From an uncultured Eubacterium sp. (GTDB lineage: Bacteria > Bacillota > Clostridia > Lachnospirales > Lachnospiraceae): DNA of 28,902 nucleotides. Shown here one piece after another: positions 8,819-16,318 of the stretch (positions are counted from its first letter, which is position 1; each line of letters begins with the position of its first letter). The DNA is taken from NCBI GenBank assembly GCA_910584345.1, contig CAJTZX010000048.1:1-28902 (forward strand), in the 5' to 3' direction. The notes beneath the pieces were generated by a model that worked only from the letters and a program-made list of their open reading frames with translations, was not told the origin of the DNA and did no database searches. The translations under genes were made by a program, and so were the position numbers.

Positions 8819-8851
8819 ATTATTCTTACCGATAATATTTCAATCACAAAA

Positions 8852-9409
8852 CTACACTAATTCAATAATTACCTGCATAGCGCCATCACCTTTACGCTGG
8901 CCAAGCTTGATAATTCTTGTATATCCACCGTTCCGTCCAGCATATTTTGGTGCAACTTCATCAAACATTCTGGCAATCATATCTACTTCCTTTTTATCTT
9001 TCCGCTTATTGGAAGTAACAACTTTGCCATCTTTTCTTGTCGTTTCGGAGCTTGTTACAGGATAGAGTATTTTGAGCATTTCTCTTCTTGCATGAAGACG
9101 AGATGGTTTGTCTTTTTTGATCGTCTTATCAACTTCATCATAAACAGTCTTTTTCTTACCATCTATGACTTCTTTTACTCTCTTACCTTCTGCATCTTTA
9201 CGCGGAACCTTAGCCTTTACGGTTACTTCTTCGAAGTTATCTTTTTCATGGATTGCAATAGTAATCAGCTTCTCCGCAATTTTACGAATTTCTTTTGCTC
9301 TGGCTTCAGTCGTTACAATTTTACCATGATATAACAGCTGTGTTACCTGGTTACGCAGTAATGCTTTTCTTTGAGCAGATGATTTGCCCAACTTTCTATA
9401 CATTGCCAT
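8852..9409 (-). CDS. rplQ: 50S ribosomal protein L17, enlarged form
   Basis: The N-terminal L17 core (about 1-55: YRKLGKSSAQRKALLRN) and the C-terminal core (about 141-185: MFDEVAPKYAGRNGGYTRI) are intact. At 185 residues it is well above the usual 115-130. Two charged, Lys-rich insertions explain this, at about 56-103 and 115-140, flanking the conserved LHARRE. An in-frame upstream ATG at 9436 is rejected because GGAGG lies eight bases before the 9409 ATG. It is the last gene of the alpha operon, separated from rpoA by a 268-base structured spacer. Extended L17 proteins are, to my recollection, common in related clostridia. Confidence 0.96.
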   Translation of the reverse strand: MAMYRKLGKSSAQRKALLRNQVTQLLYHGKIVTTEARAKEIRKIAEKLITIAIHEKDNFEEVTVKAKVPRKDAEGKRVKEVIDGKKKTVYDEVDKTIKKDKPSRLHARREMLKILYPVTSSETTRKDGKVVTSNKRKDKKEVDMIARMFDEVAPKYAGRNGGYTRIIKLGQRKGDGAMQVIIELV

Positions 9410-9437
9410 TTTTATTTCCTCCAAATCGTGGTACATT

Positions 9438-9640
9438 CGGCAGCACTCTTTGGGATTACCTGCCGGATGCTGATATTATGCATCTGTTTCGATCAAACCT
9501 GGTTTTGATACAAATGCAATTGTTTTTCTCAATTCGCCACTGGCCATACAGTACCAAATACCTGTCTATTTGCACAACAAACGGTACTGCCTTGTATGTC
9601 TGGCAGGGCCGGCCTGCCTTTGCCAGATCAGACTGGTCTG
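9438..9640 (-). promoter_or_regulatory. structured spacer RNA between rpoA and rplQ
   Basis: The 268-base spacer (9410-9677) has no gene but several inverted repeats. They are 9438-9442/9471-9475, 9480-9487/9510-9517 with inner 9492-9497/9504-9509, 9549-9555/9583-9589 with 9545-9549/9594-9598 and inner 9556-9560/9567-9571, and 9599-9605/9621-9627 around a GGCCGGCC core. C9484/A9513 is a mismatch on the plus strand but G-U in operon RNA. It could be a translational regulator of rplQ or an RNA-processing site. No U-tract follows any hairpin, so a terminator is unlikely. Confidence 0.55.
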
Positions 9641-9677
9641 CACGCTTACGGTCTTATCATCCCAGCCCGGAGCTTTT

Positions 9678-10637
9678 TTATTCATCTCCTGGATTTAACT
9701 GAAGTCCTAACTCTTTCAGCTTCGCTAATACCTCTTCTAAAGACTTACGTCCAAGGTTACGAACTTTCATCATGTCATCCGGCGTCCGGTTTGTCAATTC
9801 TTCCACTGTATTGATGCCTGCCCGTTTTAAGCAGTTGTAAGAACGTACGGATAATTCCAGTTCGTCAATGTTCATTTCGAGGACTTTTTCCTTCGCGTTG
9901 TCTTCCTTTTCAACCATTACTTCTGCAGTCTTTGCATTTTCTGACAGGTCGATAAAGAGATTCAAATGTTCACTTAATACCTTAGCTGCAAGGCTTACTG
10001 CCTCATCCGGTTCCAGTGTTCCATTTGTAAATACTTCCAGCGTCAGCTTATCATAATCGGTAATCTGACCGACACGAGTATTCTCGACGGTCAGATTTAC
10101 ACGCTCTACCGGAGTATAAATGGAATCTACGGCGATTACGCCGATTGGCAGTTCCGGATTTTTATTTTTATCTGCGCTGATGTACCCACGCCCTTTCGTG
10201 ATCGTAAGCTCCATATAAAGCTTAGAATCCGCCCCTCCATTTAAATGAGCGATTTCCAGCTCTGGATTTAAAATCGAGATATCAGAATCCACCTGAATAT
10301 CTGCGGCTGTGACTACACCCTCACCTTCAAATTCGATGTAAGCAACTTTAGACTCGTTTGTACTGCTGGTATTTTTCAATGCCAGATTCTTAATGTTCAT
10401 AATGATCTCAGATACATCTTCCTTAACACCCGGAATGGAACTGAACTCATGCAAAACACCATCAATCTTCACCTGACTTACGGCTACTCCCGGAAGGGAT
10501 GACAGCATAATTCTCCTCAGAGAATTACCGAGCGTTGTACCATAGCCCCTTTCCAAAGGTTCCACTACGAAACGGCCGTACTTTTTGTCTTCGGAAATTT
10601 CTGCAATTTCAATATTGGGTCTTTCAAAATCGAACAC
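9678..10637 (-). CDS. rpoA: DNA-directed RNA polymerase subunit alpha
   Basis: The 319-residue protein has the N-terminal assembly domain (LERGYGTTLGNSLRRIML near residue 30) and, after a linker near 230-245, the C-terminal domain with helix-hairpin-helix segments (LKRAGINTVEELT, LGRKSLEEV) that binds promoter UP elements and activators. GTG at 10637 is chosen: it gives the standard MFDFERPN start and has AAAGGAGG nine bases upstream. A TTG two codons earlier would put the ribosome site too close. It follows rpsD by about 40 bases. Confidence 0.98.
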   Translation of the reverse strand: MFDFERPNIEIAEISEDKKYGRFVVEPLERGYGTTLGNSLRRIMLSSLPGVAVSQVKIDGVLHEFSSIPGVKEDVSEIIMNIKNLALKNTSSTNESKVAYIEFEGEGVVTAADIQVDSDISILNPELEIAHLNGGADSKLYMELTITKGRGYISADKNKNPELPIGVIAVDSIYTPVERVNLTVENTRVGQITDYDKLTLEVFTNGTLEPDEAVSLAAKVLSEHLNLFIDLSENAKTAEVMVEKEDNAKEKVLEMNIDELELSVRSYNCLKRAGINTVEELTNRTPDDMMKVRNLGRKSLEEVLAKLKELGLQLNPGDE

Positions 10638-10679
10638 TACCAAGTCCCTCCTTTTCGGATCAAGTGTGCATTACATCAA

Positions 10680-11273
10680 TTATTTCGAATATAACTCGAC
10701 AATGAGCATTTCATCTACCGGCACATCGATCATTTCACGGGACGGCAATTCTTTGACTGTTCCCTGGAGTGTCTCATGATTTACATCTATCCACTCAGGA
10801 ACCAGTCTTCCGGCTGTCACCTCTACGATATCCTTCATTCTCTGAATGCTCTTCTTGCTTTCTTTTATTTCTACCACATCACCGGCTTTTACGCGGTAAG
10901 ACGGAATATTTACCTGTTTTCCATTTACTAATACGAACTTATGTCCAACAATCTGTCTTGCCTCTCTGCGGGTTCTCGCATATCCCATACGGAACACTAC
11001 ATTGTCCAGCCTGGATTCCAGAATTGTCATCAGGTTTGTACCTGTCATACCTTTCATCTGGTCTGCTTTTTCATAATAGTTATGGAACGGTTTCTCTAAT
11101 ACGCCATAAATAAATTTGGCTTTCTGTTTTTCACGCAGCTGCAGGGCATACTCAGACATTTTTCTATTTGTTCTCTGCAGTGTTCTTCTTGATTTTTTAT
11201 CATATCCTAAATAACTTGGTTCCAGACCAAGCGATCTACATCTTTTCAGTACAGGTACTCTATTTACTGCCAT
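10680..11273 (-). CDS. rpsD: 30S ribosomal protein S4
   Basis: The 197-residue primary 16S rRNA-binding protein carries the S4 RNA-binding domain (LESRLDNVVFRMGYARTR, about 88-150). The N-terminus has only Cys12 and lacks the four-Cys zinc site, so it is the zinc-free form. AGGAGGG lies upstream of the ATG. In E. coli S4 represses its own operon by binding the rpsM leader. Here the rpmJ-rpsM spacer is also strongly structured, but no link has been shown. Confidence 0.98.
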   Translation of the reverse strand: MAVNRVPVLKRCRSLGLEPSYLGYDKKSRRTLQRTNRKMSEYALQLREKQKAKFIYGVLEKPFHNYYEKADQMKGMTGTNLMTILESRLDNVVFRMGYARTRREARQIVGHKFVLVNGKQVNIPSYRVKAGDVVEIKESKKSIQRMKDIVEVTAGRLVPEWIDVNHETLQGTVKELPSREMIDVPVDEMLIVELYSK

Positions 11274-11292
11274 CTTCGTCTATCCCTCCTAA

Positions 11293-11688
11293 TTAAACTC
11301 TTCTACGTTTTGGCGGACGGCATCCGTTATGAGGCACCGGAGTTACGTCTCTGATGGAAGTAACTTCAAGGCCACATGCAGAAAGCGCACGGATTGCTGC
11401 TTCTCTTCCTGACCCTGGTCCTTTTACCATGACATCAACTGTTTTTAAACCGTGTATAAGAGCTGCTTTTGTAGCTGTCTCTGCTGCCATCTGTGCAGCA
11501 TACGGAGTAGATTTCTTTGAACCTCTAAATCCAAGGCCGCCTGCGCTCGCCCAGGATAAGGCGTTACCTTCAGTATCTGTAATTGTAACAATTGTATTGT
11601 TAAAAGATGACTGAATATGTGCCTGACCACGTTCAACGTTCTTCTTAATACGCTTTTTTGTTACTTTTTTTGCAACTTTCTTAGCCAT
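11293..11688 (-). CDS. rpsK: 30S ribosomal protein S11
   Basis: The 131 residues match S11 along the full length: a Lys-rich N-terminus, FNNTIVTITD, GFRGSKKSTPYAAQ and the C-terminal PHNGCRPPKRRRV. The protein forms part of the 30S platform near the mRNA exit path. The Shine-Dalgarno is weak (GTAGGTTAG), unlike the neighbours, so translation may depend partly on coupling to rpsM, 41 bases upstream. Confidence 0.98.
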   Translation of the reverse strand: MAKKVAKKVTKKRIKKNVERGQAHIQSSFNNTIVTITDTEGNALSWASAGGLGFRGSKKSTPYAAQMAAETATKAALIHGLKTVDVMVKGPGSGREAAIRALSACGLEVTSIRDVTPVPHNGCRPPKRRRV

Positions 11689-11729
11689 TTCTAAACTAAC
11701 CTACTTTCTCTGTATAATAATACGCAACT

Positions 11730-12098
11730 TTATTTCTTCTTATTTGCAACCGTTCTCTTAGGACCTTTTCTTGTTCTGGCATTTGTCTTTGTCTTCTGGC
11801 CACGAACCGGAAGACCTTTTCTATGGCGGATTCCGCGATAGCAGCCAATTTCCTGTAATCTCTTAATATTCAAAGCGATTTCCCTGCGCAGATCACCTTC
11901 TACGGTCTGTGATTCGTCAATCACAGCACTGATTCTCTTTACTTCCTCATCTGTCAGATCTCTGCAGCGGGTATCCGGGTTTACTTTTGCTTCTGCAAGA
12001 ATGCGGTTTGAGCTTGCTCTGCCTATGCCGTAAATATAAGTCAAACCGATTTCCACACGTTTCTCTCTTGGTAAATCTACACCTGCGATACGTGCCAT
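11730..12098 (-). CDS. rpsM: 30S ribosomal protein S13
   Basis: The 122-residue protein starts MARIAGVDLPREKR, contains YIYGIGRASSNRIL and RGIRHRKGLPVRGQ, and ends in a basic tail; length is normal. It contacts the P-site tRNA and the 50S bridge. The frame is open for 37 further codons upstream, but GGAGG ten bases before the 12098 ATG and the family start fix the shorter form. It is preceded by a 274-base structured spacer after rpmJ. Confidence 0.98.
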   Translation of the reverse strand: MARIAGVDLPREKRVEIGLTYIYGIGRASSNRILAEAKVNPDTRCRDLTDEEVKRISAVIDESQTVEGDLRREIALNIKRLQEIGCYRGIRHRKGLPVRGQKTKTNARTRKGPKRTVANKKK

Positions 12099-12250
12099 GT
12101 GTATTGCACCTCCATAATTCTTAAATTGGTATAATTTTGTGATATTCTTCTTTTGAGCCAGACTATGCAGCTCCGGTTTCCCGGCCTGAAATGTGTGCAT
12201 AACCTGCAAATAATGACACTTTTTACCAATATCCCCTCGGTATAAAAGAT

Positions 12251-12391
12251 ATCGGACCCAGCAGTGTCCGCTGTTTATTATGAATCAGCAGGCCTTCCTG
12301 CTGACAGCCGCACATAATAAGTTTGTTTGTACTTGACTGCAGACCTGCTTGTCTGCTTCAAACAGCCTGTGATTATCCCTGGCGCTGTTTG
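12251..12391 (-). promoter_or_regulatory. structured leader RNA between rpmJ and rpsM
   Basis: Four hairpins lie in or next to the 274-base spacer 12099-12372. The largest pairs 12285-12292 with 12297-12304 (8 bp, CCTT loop) inside 12275-12282/12313-12320 (8 bp). Others are 12253-12257/12266-12270, 12339-12344/12351-12356 and 12359-12366/12384-12391. The last spans the rpmJ stop codon. The position corresponds to the alpha-operon control site bound by S4 in E. coli, but the folding shown here is not evidently the same pseudoknot. S4 as the ligand is inference. Confidence 0.55.
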
Positions 12392-12486
12392 TGTTTCGGA
12401 TTTTCACAGATAATCCGGATGCTTCCTTTTCTCTTGATTACCTTGCATTTTTCGCAAATTGGCTTAACTGATGATCTTACTTTCAC
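12373..12486 (-). CDS. rpmJ: 50S ribosomal protein L36
   Basis: The 37-residue protein begins KVRSSVKPICEKCKVIKRKG after the initiator. Cys11, Cys14, Cys27 and His32 form the complete zinc ribbon of the zinc-binding form. The start is GTG, seven bases after AAGGAGG; the frame is open further upstream but without L36 similarity. It is the first gene after its own strong promoter. Normally it follows infA directly; here two unrelated genes lie between them. Confidence 0.97.
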   Translation of the reverse strand: MKVRSSVKPICEKCKVIKRKGSIRIICENPKHKQRQG

Positions 12487-12580
12487 AGCAAATCCTCCTT
12501 TCCTTACACCTGCAGCCGGCAGACCGCATGATCGCTGCTGATCTGTCACTTCAGGGTTCATTCCAAAGCGTTCAGCTGAC

Positions 12581-12609
12581 ATTATATCATGATGTTTAAA
12601 AAAATGCAA
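12581..12609 (-). promoter_or_regulatory. sigma-A promoter for rpmJ-rpsM-rpsK-rpsD-rpoA-rplQ
   Basis: On the minus strand TTGCAT (plus 12604-12609), 17 bases, then a perfect TATAAT (plus 12581-12586). Transcription would start near 12574, giving a leader of about 90 bases before the rpmJ GTG. The site lies between the hipA-like stop codon and rpmJ. It gives the alpha genes a transcription start independent of infA. Confidence 0.8.
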
Positions 12610-12630
12610 CTAAAAAATTTAGAAAATATA

Positions 12631-13749
12631 CTAGATTATACCCAACTCCTGTATTCTGCAATAAACCTTTTCAAAGATATGCCTCAATCCCTTATATTGT
12701 TTGCTGTCTGCAAGTTTTAAAAATGCTTCTTCATTAAATTTGAGATCGGTATATTCTATATATTGAAATGCCAGTTCCCGGATTGTCTCTTTTGTATTAA
12801 ACATCTGGCTGAGCGTATCGCCGGCTTCTACCTTAAAGTAATCTGCTACAAGTGCACAATTTAAATCAAACATCGGCGCTACTGCTTCCAATTCTCCGGT
12901 ATCATTATTCATCATAAATCCATAATTCTGCGTATGTCTGTCTGTATTGATTATAATATAATCCAGTACAGGAATACAGGCAAATTTGCTTCCCCACCGT
13001 TCCAGACACAAATCGCGGAACCCAATTTTACGCCGTTTGCAGTAATCGATGACTTCCCATGCTTCAATAAATGACTGCTCTTCTTTTACAAAGTTCTGAC
13101 ATATGGATACATATGCGGTGCCGCGAGCTGTTTCTTTAATATCACTCAGGTATACGATACTGTCCAGCCGATTTTCAAAACATTCCAATATCTCAGAAGC
13201 CAACACTTCCATTCTTGTATTTACATACTCATTCGTCTTATCTGATTTCAGCAAATACAGGCTGTCTCCTAAATACACCCACCCTTTCCGAAACAATCCC
13301 TTCGTTGTCAGTTCTGGACAGATTGCATTCGTTGTAATCGTAGGTGAAAATCCACTTAAAGACAAATCTAGAATATCCCTAAGCTGGTTCTGGCGAATAT
13401 TAATGTTTTCCCAGTGTGCAGCTTCTTCGTCTTCTTTTACCCAATAACTGTCCACAATAGACACGCCCTTGCATTTAATACAAATATTTACCCGGTTATC
13501 CGTCGAATCCACCTGTGGAATCTGAAACGCTGCGTAAATCTGCTTTGCATTATCTCTCGATAAGGATAATACTCTGCTGCTTAAATAAGCCTTAACCTCC
13601 TGTATATTATGTAAAATATCTTTCATCTTTGTCGAAAGCCTTATATTCGACCGCAGACAAAACGGAAGCAGATCGTTGCGTATAACTTCCACTACAAAAT
13701 CTTCCAGATCAAAATATAACACCTCTGTATTTTTTAACATCAGATACAT
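12631..13749 (-). CDS. HipA-like protein kinase without HipB partner
   Basis: The 372-residue protein has a HipA-type kinase fold. Lys168 (YLLKSD) fits the ATP-anchoring lysine, NTDRHTQN (268-275) supplies the catalytic Asp270 and Asn275, and MFDLN supplies the metal-binding Asp295, so the active site looks complete. Classical HipA phosphorylates glutamyl-tRNA synthetase and is neutralised by a HipB antitoxin. No helix-turn-helix antitoxin gene is visible on either side. The ATG has only a poor ribosome site (GAAGG about 13 bases upstream). It lies 176 bases after the phosphate transporter gene and immediately before the rpmJ promoter. Its substrate is unknown; similar stand-alone proteins are, as I recall, common in gut Clostridia. 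Confidence 0.82.
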   Translation of the reverse strand: MYLMLKNTEVLYFDLEDFVVEVIRNDLLPFCLRSNIRLSTKMKDILHNIQEVKAYLSSRVLSLSRDNAKQIYAAFQIPQVDSTDNRVNICIKCKGVSIVDSYWVKEDEEAAHWENINIRQNQLRDILDLSLSGFSPTITTNAICPELTTKGLFRKGWVYLGDSLYLLKSDKTNEYVNTRMEVLASEILECFENRLDSIVYLSDIKETARGTAYVSICQNFVKEEQSFIEAWEVIDYCKRRKIGFRDLCLERWGSKFACIPVLDYIIINTDRHTQNYGFMMNNDTGELEAVAPMFDLNCALVADYFKVEAGDTLSQMFNTKETIRELAFQYIEYTDLKFNEEAFLKLADSKQYKGLRHIFEKVYCRIQELGII

Positions 13750-13925
13750 AATTTATCATCTACCTTCTATCTTTTCCCCTATAACAGTCCCCGGCTGCAT
13801 CTGCTGCCTGATATTTCCTCTTCATTTCCCAGTTATTCATCTATTTATATCCATAAAAGAATTACTATTCTTACGTACAATACCCTTTGTAACAAACAGG
13901 TCATTTTGCAATACGCTGACTCCTG

Positions 13926-15842
13926 CTATACTTTATTTTTTCTTCTTTTATCTTCTTTTCCTTCTTTGCTTTCTTTTCCTTCTTTGCTTTCTTTTCCTTC
14001 TTTGCTTTCTTTTCCTTCCTTCCCTTTTTTTCCCTTAACTGCCTCATCCTCTTTCTTTAGTTTCTTAGCTTTTTTATAACCATTAATATCGTACTTTTCT
14101 TCGTATTCTTCAAAATAAATCGCATAATCCGAATTTTTGCGTTCACGCACACTTTTCACATAACCATGAATGTCAAATTCAGAATATCCAAGCTCAATCA
14201 TCGCAACCGCTACATTTGAGCAATGTGCTCCGATACGTTCCAGATTTGCAAGCAGATCGTTAAATGCAAACCCTTGCTTTAACTCGCACTTTCCATGCTG
14301 AAGCCGTTTGATATGGCGTAATTTTAATTCATCACACAAAATGCCAATCAGTTCACGCAGCGGTTCTACCCGATACGCTGTCTGCTGATCGTCTTCCATA
14401 AATGCATTTACAGTAAGGTCCACAATTTCAGAAACAGCAGACTCGAGCACTCCAAGCTCATACATCCCTTCTTTTGAAAAAGACGTTTTTTTCTCATACA
14501 ATTCATTTGCAACTTTGGATATATTGCTGGCATGATCGCCCAAACGTTCGAAATCGCTTAATGTATGTAAAAACTTTGACACTTCACTGTTTTGTGCAAT
14601 CGTCATCTCCCTGCCGGTCAGCTGCATCAAATAAGTGCCAAGTTTGTCTTCATATTTGTCTATTAAATTTTCTTTTTCCTGTATTTTATGATATTGCTCC
14701 TCTGAATATTCTGTCAGCAGTCCCAGCGAATATCCAATATTTTTACGTACTTTCTTTGCCATTCCATTCATCGCCTGATGGCTCTGTGCAATCGCCAATG
14801 GCGGATAGGCAAGGAAACGCTCTTCCAACAAGTCAAAGTCGGCCTGATCCTCTTTGTCCTCTTGACTGTCACGCACCAAAAAGAATACAAACTTCTCGAT
14901 GCCTTTGATAAATGGACAGAGCACCAGTATCGTCGCCATGCGAAATACTGTATTTAACAACGCAATTCGAATGGGACTCATCACCATTCCCATAAATTCA
15001 AAATGGATCACTGCATGAACCGTATAAAATATTACAGACCAAAACAGCATACCAAACAAATCATTTAACAGATAAATCAACGCCGTCCGTTTGCCATTTT
15101 TATTGGTGCCAATCGATGATAAGAGCACCGGACACGCAGCACCAACGCCAATCCCCATTGTAATCGGCAATGCTGCTGCAAACGTAATACCACCTGTCAC
15201 CGACAACGCCTGCATAATACCAACCGACGCTGAAGCGCTCTGTAATACTGCCGTAAACAAAATACCAACTAAAATCCCCATAAACGGATTTGTAAACATC
15301 GTCAGCGCATTTACAAAATGTTCGTTGCTCTTTAATGGGGAAACTGCGCTGCTCATCGTCTGCATACCAACCATTAAAATAGAAAAGCCAAGCATAATAT
15401 CCCCAACATTATGATAAGATGCTTTCTTCATAAACATTTTAAACACAATACCAATAATCGCAACAACTGATGAAATCGTTGCTGTGGACAGCATTTGCGC
15501 GATTCCCCCTGTCCCTTCTATATAAGACAGGCAAAGAATCCACCCTGTAATACTCGTCCCGATATTGGCCCCCATAATAATTCCAATTGCCTGAGAGACT
15601 TTCATCATCCCTGCATTAACAAAGCCTACAACCATCACTGTAGTAGCCGAAGAAGACTGAATAATTGCCGTCACTGCAGTTCCAAGCAAAATCCCTTTTA
15701 ACGGCGTGTTTGTCAGCCTGTATAAAATAAGCTCCAGTTTTTCACCCGCTGCCTTTTTTAATCCATCCCCCATCAAGGACATCCCAAACAAAAACAGCGC
15801 CACACCGCTTAACAAAGACAATATTAAAGTAAAACCTTCCAT
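13926..15842 (-). CDS. Na+/phosphate cotransporter (NptA/PNaS family) with PhoU domain
   Basis: The 638-residue membrane protein carries two inverted-repeat halves with the family signatures QSSSATT (62-68) and QSASASVG (201-208) and about eight to ten membrane segments up to residue 332. A cytoplasmic PhoU-like region follows (about 350-560), with the metal-binding type motifs ERLGDHASN (432-440) and ERIGAHCSN (535-543). It probably imports phosphate with sodium. The tail (about 600-638) is a Lys/Glu/Ser low-complexity stretch coded by 18-bp tandem repeats. AAAGGA precedes the ATG by about nine bases. It lies just after the infA terminator, so it needs its own promoter; I see only weak candidates. 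Confidence 0.93.
   Translation of the reverse strand: MEGFTLILSLLSGVALFLFGMSLMGDGLKKAAGEKLELILYRLTNTPLKGILLGTAVTAIIQSSSATTVMVVGFVNAGMMKVSQAIGIIMGANIGTSITGWILCLSYIEGTGGIAQMLSTATISSVVAIIGIVFKMFMKKASYHNVGDIMLGFSILMVGMQTMSSAVSPLKSNEHFVNALTMFTNPFMGILVGILFTAVLQSASASVGIMQALSVTGGITFAAALPITMGIGVGAACPVLLSSIGTNKNGKRTALIYLLNDLFGMLFWSVIFYTVHAVIHFEFMGMVMSPIRIALLNTVFRMATILVLCPFIKGIEKFVFFLVRDSQEDKEDQADFDLLEERFLAYPPLAIAQSHQAMNGMAKKVRKNIGYSLGLLTEYSEEQYHKIQEKENLIDKYEDKLGTYLMQLTGREMTIAQNSEVSKFLHTLSDFERLGDHASNISKVANELYEKKTSFSKEGMYELGVLESAVSEIVDLTVNAFMEDDQQTAYRVEPLRELIGILCDELKLRHIKRLQHGKCELKQGFAFNDLLANLERIGAHCSNVAVAMIELGYSEFDIHGYVKSVRERKNSDYAIYFEEYEEKYDINGYKKAKKLKKEDEAVKGKKGKEGKESKEGKESKEGKESKEGKEDKRRKNKV
13962..14015 (-). 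repeat. three perfect 18-bp tandem repeats in the transporter C-terminus
   Basis: The 18-bp unit TTCTTTGCTTTCTTTTCC (plus strand) is repeated exactly at 13962-13979, 13980-13997 and 13998-14015, with degenerate copies on both sides. It codes for the hexapeptide GKESKE. Because the unit is a multiple of three, gain or loss of copies changes tail length without a frameshift. Confidence 0.95.
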
Positions 15843-15957
15843 ATTCTTATTTTCCTTTTCATCTGTAACAAGATCTTCATTTTTAAGTTACACAACTTTT
15901 ACACATATTTTACATTCTAACACATCTTATCACAAAATGGAAGAAAAAGACGATAGC

Positions 15958-15995
15958 AAAAACAGGCTGTCAGAATATCTCACTTCCTAACAGCC
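15958..15995 (-). terminator. intrinsic terminator after infA
   Basis: In minus-strand RNA GGCUGU (plus 15990-15995) pairs with ACAGCC (plus 15965-15970). An inner GAA/UUC pairing is possible. Five U residues (plus 15958-15962) follow two bases after the stem. It lies about 20 bases after the infA stop codon and before the transporter gene. It should end the S10-spc transcript here. Confidence 0.75.
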
Positions 15996-16016
15996 CGCTA
16001 CCCTTAAACGAAACAG

Positions 16017-16235
16017 TTATTTATCTCTCCAGATAATACGCCCTTTCGTCAAATCATATGGTGACATCTCAATGGTCACTTTATCGCCCGGCAGAATACG
16101 GATAAAATTCATCCGCAGCTTGCCACTGATATGTGCCAAAATCTGGTGTCCGTTCTCCAATTCTACCTGAAACATTGCGTTTGGCAGCTTTTCTACTACC
16201 TTTCCTTCTACTTCGATTACATCTGCTTTAGACAT
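16017..16235 (-). CDS. infA: translation initiation factor IF-1
   Basis: The 72-residue single S1/OB-fold protein starts MSKADVIEVEGKVVE and contains NGHQILAHISGKLRMNFIRILPGD. It binds the 30S A site during initiation. Of two in-frame ATGs the second (16235) is preferred: GGAGG is seven bases upstream of it but only one base from the first. The length is exactly the family norm. It is the last gene before the break in the cluster. Confidence 0.98.
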   Translation of the reverse strand: MSKADVIEVEGKVVEKLPNAMFQVELENGHQILAHISGKLRMNFIRILPGDKVTIEMSPYDLTKGRIIWRDK

Positions 16236-16288
16236 TTTCATTCCTCCATCTATTTCATCATTATTATTTTCACATTTGATATCTTTAT

Positions 16289-16318
16289 ATTATAGAAACA
16301 ATAAGTTTTATACTGCAA
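16289..16318 (-). promoter_or_regulatory. candidate promoter upstream of infA
   Basis: On the minus strand TTGCAG (plus 16313-16318), 18 bases, then a perfect TATAAT (plus 16289-16294). It overlaps the end of map. It could give infA extra transcription. The -35 matches only at three positions. Confidence 0.45.

Noticed and set aside
13873..13892. AT-only inverted repeat (AAGAAT/ATTCTT) as terminator of the transporter gene
   Set aside because: The stem is six A/T pairs with little U-tract on the minus strand; too weak to call.
13750..13925. Possible small antitoxin or peptide genes upstream of the HipA-like gene
   Set aside because: Only ORFs of about 19-21 codons without a ribosome site are present on the minus strand, and none encodes a helix-turn-helix protein.
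13962..14015. Tandem repeat as a CRISPR-like array
   Set aside because: There are no spacers, the units are contiguous, in frame and inside a coding region.
12631..15842. The transporter and kinase genes as a mobile element
   Set aside because: No recombinase, terminal repeats or direct target duplication could be seen at either border.
16236..16307. A KOW-domain gene between map and infA, as in some clostridia
   Set aside because: The gap is only 72 bases and holds a candidate promoter and the infA ribosome site; no gene fits.
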